A stretch of 9,354 bases of DNA from contig JALRGF010000306.1 in the NCBI GenBank assembly GCA_023253495.1, forward strand, positions 1 through 9,354, read 5' to 3'. The translations under genes and the position numbers were made by a program. Positions 5,373 to 9,354 of this stretch are shown here, piece after piece; position 1 is the stretch's first letter, and every line of letters starts with the position of its first letter. The notes under the pieces are model-generated. The model ran no database searches, had not been told where the DNA came from, and worked only from the letters and a program-made list of their open reading frames with translations. The DNA comes from Verrucomicrobiales bacterium (lineage in GTDB: Bacteria > Verrucomicrobiota > Verrucomicrobiia > Verrucomicrobiales > V1-33).

Positions 5373-7991
5373 ATGAAATCATTTTTATCCGCCTGCCCGG
5401 CCATCGCCCTGATCGCCGGCTTGACCGGCCACGCTCGCAGCCAGACCACTGAGGCACCGGCCTACACGCACTTCGAAGCACGCCACACCCATCCGATCGG
5501 CCTCACGCCGGACGGGCGGCGCCTGCTCGCCCTCAATTCCGACGAGGGTCGTCTCTCGGTCTTCGACATTTCCGAAGCCGTACGCGACCGCCCCATCCTG
5601 CTCGCGGAAATCCCGGTCGGCCTCGAACCGGTCTCGCTGCGCGCTCGCACCAACGACGAGGTCTGGGTCGTCAACGAACTCTCCGACTCCATCTCCATCG
5701 TCTCGCTGTCGCTCGGCGTGACCGTGGCCACGCTGCCCGCCGCCGACGAACCGGCCGATGTCGTTTTTGCCCGGGACAAGGCGTTCGTCAGTTGTTCCCG
5801 CAACGCGGTTCTCCGCGTGTTCGACGTCGTCACGCATGCCGAAACCGCCGTACTCCCGCTCAACGGCCTGCATCCGCGCGCCCTCGCCGTAAACCCCGAC
5901 GGCACCCGCGTCTTTGCCGCCTTCCAGTTCTCCGGCAATGGCACCACCGTGCTGCCTCCCGACCTCGCCCCGCCACCTCCCGCCCCCACCAATCCCGCCC
6001 TTCCTCCGGCCCCGCGCACCGCCCTGATCGTTCCCGCCGACGACCCGCGGGTCCCCTTCACCGTGCTCGATCACGATGTCGCCGAAATCGTCGTGTCCGA
6101 AAATCACGTGTCTGATTACTACCGCGGTCTGGGCACCAACCTCTTCGATCTCGCCGTCCATCCTGCTGCCGGCAGCCTCTGGATCGCCTCGACCGACGCC
6201 TTCAACCTCCGGCGCTTCGAACCCGCCCTGCGCGGCCACTTCGTCGACAACCGGGTCTCTCAACTCACCATTCCCCAAGGAGACGTCCGGCACCACGACC
6301 TCAATCCGGGCGTCGACTACAGCACCCTGCCCAACCCTGACGCTCAGGCCCGCGCGCTGGCCCAACCCTCCGCCCTCGCTTTCTCCGCCGATGGAGAAAG
6401 CCTCTGGGTCGCCGCCTTCGGGTCCGACCGGGTGGCCCGCCTTTCCACCCGCGACGGATCCGTCACCGCCCGCATCGATCTGCGTCAGGCCGCCGCCGGC
6501 TCCCGATCCATGCGCGGCCCGCGCGGACTGGCCCTCCACCCGGACGGCCATCACCTCTACGTCCTCAACAAACTCTCCCACACCTTGGCCGTGATCGACA
6601 CCGACGCCCCGGTGTCATCAGCACTTCTCGCCGAGGTGCCGGTCGCCAGCCACGACCCCATGCCGCCCGCCCTCCGCGAAGGCCGTGGCTTCCTGTTCGA
6701 TGCACGTCTCTCGGGCAATGGCACCGCCTCCTGCGCCAGTTGCCACCTCGACGCGGATCGTGACGGCCTGGCCTGGGACCTCGGCGACCCGGGCGGCGAC
6801 ATGATCACCGTCATCGGCCGCAACAACTCCATTCACGATCTGACCCCGAGGCCACGGGTCCTCCACCCGATGAAGGGACCCATGACCACCCAGACGCTCC
6901 GCGGCATGCAGGACCACCGGATCTTCCACTGGCGCGGCGACCGCCCCAGCCTGGCCAGCTTCAATGCAACGTTCCGCGACCTGCTCGGCGGCCGCCTGCT
7001 GCCGGAAGCCGACCTCGAAGCGCTGACGCTTTACCTGCAATCGCTCCGCCACCACCCGAACCCGAACCGCCAACTCGACCGCACCCTGCCCGCCTCCTTC
7101 GGCAACGGCAGCCCCCTCCGCGGCCGCAACCTCTACAACGACCACGCCAAATCCCATTGCGTCACCTGCCACGCCCTGCCCACCGGTTCCGACGAAAACA
7201 TCGACCTCATGGCCGAGGTCGGGTCGACCCAGCCGATCAAAACAGTTTCTCTCCGCACCGTCTACCAGCGCGCTGTCTTCGACGGACGTCCCGGCGCCGT
7301 GAATGTCACCGGTTTCGGACTGCTGCACAACGGCACCGGTCACCAGCTGCCCCGCGCCCACTTCTACGTCCTCGACGCTCTCGACACCCTTCAGGAACTC
7401 GCGGATGTCACCGCGTTCCTGATGTGTTTCGACACCGGTATCGCCCCCGCCGTCGGCCACTCGGTCACTGTCTCTCACCCGGCGGTCGTTTCACCCGGGC
7501 AATCGACCACCTTGACCACCCTCGAATCCCAGGCCACCGCCGCCGCCTGCGACCTCATCGCGCGCGGCCGGGTCCGGGGACTCTGGGGCCAGTGGCTGTT
7601 TGATCCCGCCTCCAGGCGGTACCGCGGCACCGGGACCGGATCGGCCGGCTTTTCCCGCGACTCCCTGCTCAGCCAGCTCGCTTCCGGTGATGCTGTCACT
7701 TTCGTCGGCGTCCCCCCGGCCCAGGGGAGGCGTCTCGGCACCGATCGCGATCAGGACGGCCTCGACGATGCCGACGAATTCTTGCCCGACATCGCTCTCG
7801 ACGCCGTCGGTCCGCTCCTCCGCCTCTCGTGGCCCGACGCCTTCGCCGATTGGACCCTCGAGTCCCGCACCATCCCCGGCCAGCCATGGCAGCCGGCCGG
7901 CATCCCGGTGCGGCGCGACGCGTCCCGTTGGTGGGCCGACCCGCCGCGGCAGGATGGTCTCAACCTGTTCCGGCTCCGGCGCACGTGGTGA
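5373..7991 (+). CDS. Secreted beta-propeller / di-haem cytochrome c peroxidase-like fusion protein
   Basis: This is an 872-residue exported protein. The N-terminus is a signal peptide (M-K-S-F-L then a hydrophobic stretch, likely cleaved after A-R-S at residue 23). Residues about 28-410 form a YVTN/NHL-like beta-propeller; repeated blades read H-P-x-x-L-x-x-x-P-D-G followed by V/L-x-V-x-D. A Pro-rich insert (about 190-215) interrupts it. Residues about 430-700 resemble the cytochrome c peroxidase/MauG group, with two haem c motifs, C-A-S-C-H (Cys454, Cys457, His458) and C-V-T-C-H (Cys596, Cys599, His600). Near residue 791 there is a D-R-D-Q-D-G-L-D-D calcium-loop motif like thrombospondin type 3 repeats. 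The C-terminus (L-E-S-R-T to F-R-L-R-R-T-W) resembles a domain common at the ends of secreted verrucomicrobial proteins. ATG 5373 is chosen because it starts the signal peptide; the frame upstream to 5193 is not convincing. Peroxidase activity is not proven; the protein could oxidise a small substrate or protein partner. Confidence 0.88.
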   Translation: MKSFLSACPAIALIAGLTGHARSQTTEAPAYTHFEARHTHPIGLTPDGRRLLALNSDEGRLSVFDISEAVRDRPILLAEIPVGLEPVSLRARTNDEVWVVNELSDSISIVSLSLGVTVATLPAADEPADVVFARDKAFVSCSRNAVLRVFDVVTHAETAVLPLNGLHPRALAVNPDGTRVFAAFQFSGNGTTVLPPDLAPPPPAPTNPALPPAPRTALIVPADDPRVPFTVLDHDVAEIVVSENHVSDYYRGLGTNLFDLAVHPAAGSLWIASTDAFNLRRFEPALRGHFVDNRVSQLTIPQGDVRHHDLNPGVDYSTLPNPDAQARALAQPSALAFSADGESLWVAAFGSDRVARLSTRDGSVTARIDLRQAAAGSRSMRGPRGLALHPDGHHLYVLNKLSHTLAVIDTDAPVSSALLAEVPVASHDPMPPALREGRGFLFDARLSGNGTASCASCHLDADRDGLAWDLGDPGGDMITVIGRNNSIHDLTPRPRVLHPMKGPMTTQTLRGMQDHRIFHWRGDRPSLASFNATFRDLLGGRLLPEADLEALTLYLQSLRHHPNPNRQLDRTLPASFGNGSPLRGRNLYNDHAKSHCVTCHALPTGSDENIDLMAEVGSTQPIKTVSLRTVYQRAVFDGRPGAVNVTGFGLLHNGTGHQLPRAHFYVLDALDTLQELADVTAFLMCFDTGIAPAVGHSVTVSHPAVVSPGQSTTLTTLESQATAAACDLIARGRVRGLWGQWLFDPASRRYRGTGTGSAGFSRDSLLSQLASGDAVTFVGVPPAQGRRLGTDRDQDGLDDADEFLPDIALDAVGPLLRLSWPDAFADWTLESRTIPGQPWQPAGIPVRRDASRWWADPPRQDGLNLFRLRRTW

Positions 7992-8047
7992 ACCCTCACC
8001 TCGGTACCAGGCCGGCATCTCATCTCCCGTTCCTAACGATACAAACC

Positions 8048-8806
8048 ATGAAGCACCTGCCACTCCAACGACCACCACACTCGATCTCAAGCGGTCTCAC
8101 CCTCCTCCGCGCCGCCAGTCTCGCCCTGCTCCTCGGCCCGTCCGCCTTCGCCGCGATTACCGCCGGTGATGCCAACCCCGGCGGCATCGGCTACGCTTTC
8201 CACGCCACCCTCGGACCGGACGAAACCGCCTCGGTATCCAGCCATGTCGGCGCCTGGAGCTGGGAGGACCAGGGGCTCTTCGCTGCCGGCGAAGACCCGG
8301 TCGGATGGACCCACACTTCCAATTGGTTCGCCATCACCCTTGAGGCCGCCAGCCGGCTCACCCTGACCGTCGCCCGCGACGCCACCGTGCCCGTCGCCGG
8401 GGGCGGGTTCCGCCCCGTCGACCACATGTACCCGTCATTCACCGTGTGGAGCGGATGGGACAACGACGCCGTGCCCGACGCCGTCGCCCTCTCCCTCGGC
8501 TATGCCGCCGTCGATCTGCCGATCCAGGACCACCACACGTACAACAACGACGGCGCCGTCGTCTGGGCCGAGGACATTGCCTATCTCGACAGCCTGGCCA
8601 ATACCACGCTGGAATCCGCCACCCGCACCTGGTCACTGCCTGCCGGTCGCTACTCCCTCGTCATCGGCAGCAACGCCCCATCCGAAACCAGCCCGCCGCG
8701 CCAGGGGTACCGCGCCACCTTCACCACCACCCCCGTGCCGGAACCGGCCACCGCCCTGCTCTCGCTCGCCGGCCTCGCCCTGCTCGGGCATCGCCGCCGC
8801 CGATAA
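8048..8806 (+). CDS. PEP-CTERM sorting-domain surface protein, unknown function
   Basis: This 252-residue exported protein carries both signals of the exosortase pathway. There is an N-terminal signal peptide (hydrophobic A-A-S-L-A-L-L-L-G, likely cut after A-F-A at residue 35). There is also a C-terminal PEP-CTERM tail: V-P-E-P at residues 230-233, a short hydrophobic helix (L-L-S-L-A-G-L-A-L-L) and a basic end H-R-R-R-R. The middle is Trp/Asp/His-rich and probably beta-structured, with G-W-T-H-T-S-N-W, Y-P-S-F-T-V-W-S-G-W-D and H-H-T-Y-N-N-D-G-A-V-V-W-A-E-D-I. I recognise the sorting signal, not the body. No exosortase gene is in the window. It starts 56 nt after the cytochrome fusion, same strand, so co-transcription is plausible. 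No Shine-Dalgarno is seen. Confidence 0.9.
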   Translation: MKHLPLQRPPHSISSGLTLLRAASLALLLGPSAFAAITAGDANPGGIGYAFHATLGPDETASVSSHVGAWSWEDQGLFAAGEDPVGWTHTSNWFAITLEAASRLTLTVARDATVPVAGGGFRPVDHMYPSFTVWSGWDNDAVPDAVALSLGYAAVDLPIQDHHTYNNDGAVVWAEDIAYLDSLANTTLESATRTWSLPAGRYSLVIGSNAPSETSPPRQGYRATFTTTPVPEPATALLSLAGLALLGHRRRR

Positions 8807-8819
8807 ACCCGCTGCCCGT

Positions 8820-8845
8820 TCCCCGGCCGCACTCCCCGGCCGCAC
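8820..8845 (+). repeat. Two tandem copies of a 13-bp unit, TCCCCGGCCGCAC
   Basis: Perfect copies lie at 8820-8832 and 8833-8845, between the PEP-CTERM gene and the next gene. Each contains the palindrome CGGCCG (8824-8829 and 8837-8842), so the pair can also fold into a 6-bp G+C hairpin with a 7-nt loop. There is no T-run behind it. It could act as a transcript-end structure or be a slippage duplication. Confidence 0.6.
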
Positions 8846-8870
8846 CCGAGCCCCATCCCGTTCCGACCCC

Positions 8871-9354
8871 ATGATTTTCCGATCAAACGCCGTGCGTGCC
8901 GCCCTCCTGAGCACCCCGCTCGCCGTCACCGCACCACCTGCCACCGCCCACCACGGACAGGAATTTGTCGTCGTCATGGACTCCTCCGTACCGTCGATGT
9001 GGTCCGGCACCGTCTTCGGCGGGATCGAATGGTCGCGGGACGGTCGCCTCGACGAAACCAGCGCCGAGCCGGGATTCCTGCTTGGTCTCGGGTCACGCAT
9101 GGCCGTCGGCGCCACCCTCGGGTTTTCCGGCACCGAGGACGACTGGGGCTACGAATCGTTCAGCCCGTTCGTCCAGTTTCAGATCACTCCGCCATCGTGG
9201 CCGGTCCGCGTCGCCGTCATGGCCGGATACCACTTCGCCGACACCACCACCACCACCGAACCCGCACCCGCCCCCACCTCCTCGACCCGCCCCGCCCCAC
9301 GCCCGACCTCCTCCACCAGCACCACCCCGCGCCCGCCCGCCCCGCCGCCCGACC
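8871..9354 (+). CDS. Probable outer-membrane beta-barrel protein, unknown function (3'-partial)
   Basis: The frame from ATG 8871 is open to the window end; 161 residues are visible. An N-terminal stretch (V-R-A-A-L-L-S-T-P-L-A-V-T) ending T-A-H-H looks like a signal peptide, with cleavage likely after A-T-A at residue 26. The mature start H-H-G-Q-E-F is followed by alternating polar/apolar strands: V-F-G-G-I-E-W-S-R-D-G, L-L-G-L-G-S-R-M-A-V-G-A-T-L-G, S-F-S-P-F-V-Q-F-Q-I and V-A-V-M-A-G-Y-H-F-A. Such strands are typical of transporter-like outer-membrane barrels. From residue 125 a low-complexity Thr/Pro/Ala/Ser-rich segment begins with five Thr codons and continues to the window end; it probably forms a surface loop or linker. 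It begins 64 nt after the PEP-CTERM gene. Family and cargo are unknown; the codon pattern (strongly C-ending) supports a real gene. Confidence 0.72.
   Translation, partial: MIFRSNAVRAALLSTPLAVTAPPATAHHGQEFVVVMDSSVPSMWSGTVFGGIEWSRDGRLDETSAEPGFLLGLGSRMAVGATLGFSGTEDDWGYESFSPFVQFQITPPSWPVRVAVMAGYHFADTTTTTEPAPAPTSSTRPAPRPTSSTSTTPRPPAPPPD

Noticed and set aside
5385..6581. Long minus-strand open frame of nearly 400 codons opposite the cytochrome fusion gene
   Set aside because: Gly/Glu/Val-rich translation typical of the antisense shadow of a high-GC C-ending-codon gene; the + strand frame has clear domains.
9243..9257. Five ACC repeats considered as a microsatellite or CRISPR-like feature
   Set aside because: Short in-frame Thr codons within a coding low-complexity tract; no spaced repeats. 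No CRISPR array was seen anywhere in the window.

Overview
The window is GC-rich, and every gene I accept lies on the + strand. It looks like an accessory-type stretch of a Verrucomicrobia chromosome, most likely Opitutales/Opitutaceae. The lineage is inferred from four things: strong C/G-ending codon use, a PEP-CTERM protein, a secreted beta-propeller/di-heme cytochrome fusion with a C-terminal domain ending in an F-R-L-R-type motif, and scarce Shine-Dalgarno sites. Planctomycetes or Lentisphaerae remain possible.

Left part (1-4457) is a tight, apparently translationally coupled operon. It holds the E1-alpha subunit (5' end outside the window), E1-beta and E2 of a 2-oxoacid dehydrogenase complex, most likely pyruvate dehydrogenase. 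A small acyl carrier protein follows, overlapping E2 by ATGA. The overlaps are 4, 8 and 4 nt. An AlkC-family DNA alkylation repair protein with a C-terminal Ig-like domain starts 31 nt later. No E3 (dihydrolipoamide dehydrogenase) gene is visible. The dedicated ACP is the most intriguing part: its phosphopantetheine serine is intact, and it sits where it could exchange acyl groups with E2 or serve lipoylation of E2.

Middle part (4458-5372) holds a short secreted or membrane-anchored Cys-containing protein with a TTG start and a C-T-M-C-H motif. A 419-nt stretch without a credible gene follows. It contains a previously unflagged 28-bp imperfect inverted repeat (25 of 28 positions pair) spanning 5056-5174, plus a smaller hairpin at 5204-5233. 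It may be a MITE/REP-like element or a structured leader RNA.

Right part (5373-9354) encodes exported proteins: a beta-propeller fused to a two-CXXCH cytochrome c peroxidase/MauG-like domain with a calcium-loop motif, a PEP-CTERM surface protein, and the start of a probable outer-membrane beta-barrel protein that runs off the window. Together with the small C-T-M-C-H protein these could form a cell-envelope redox or metal-related cassette, but that functional link is inference from proximity only.
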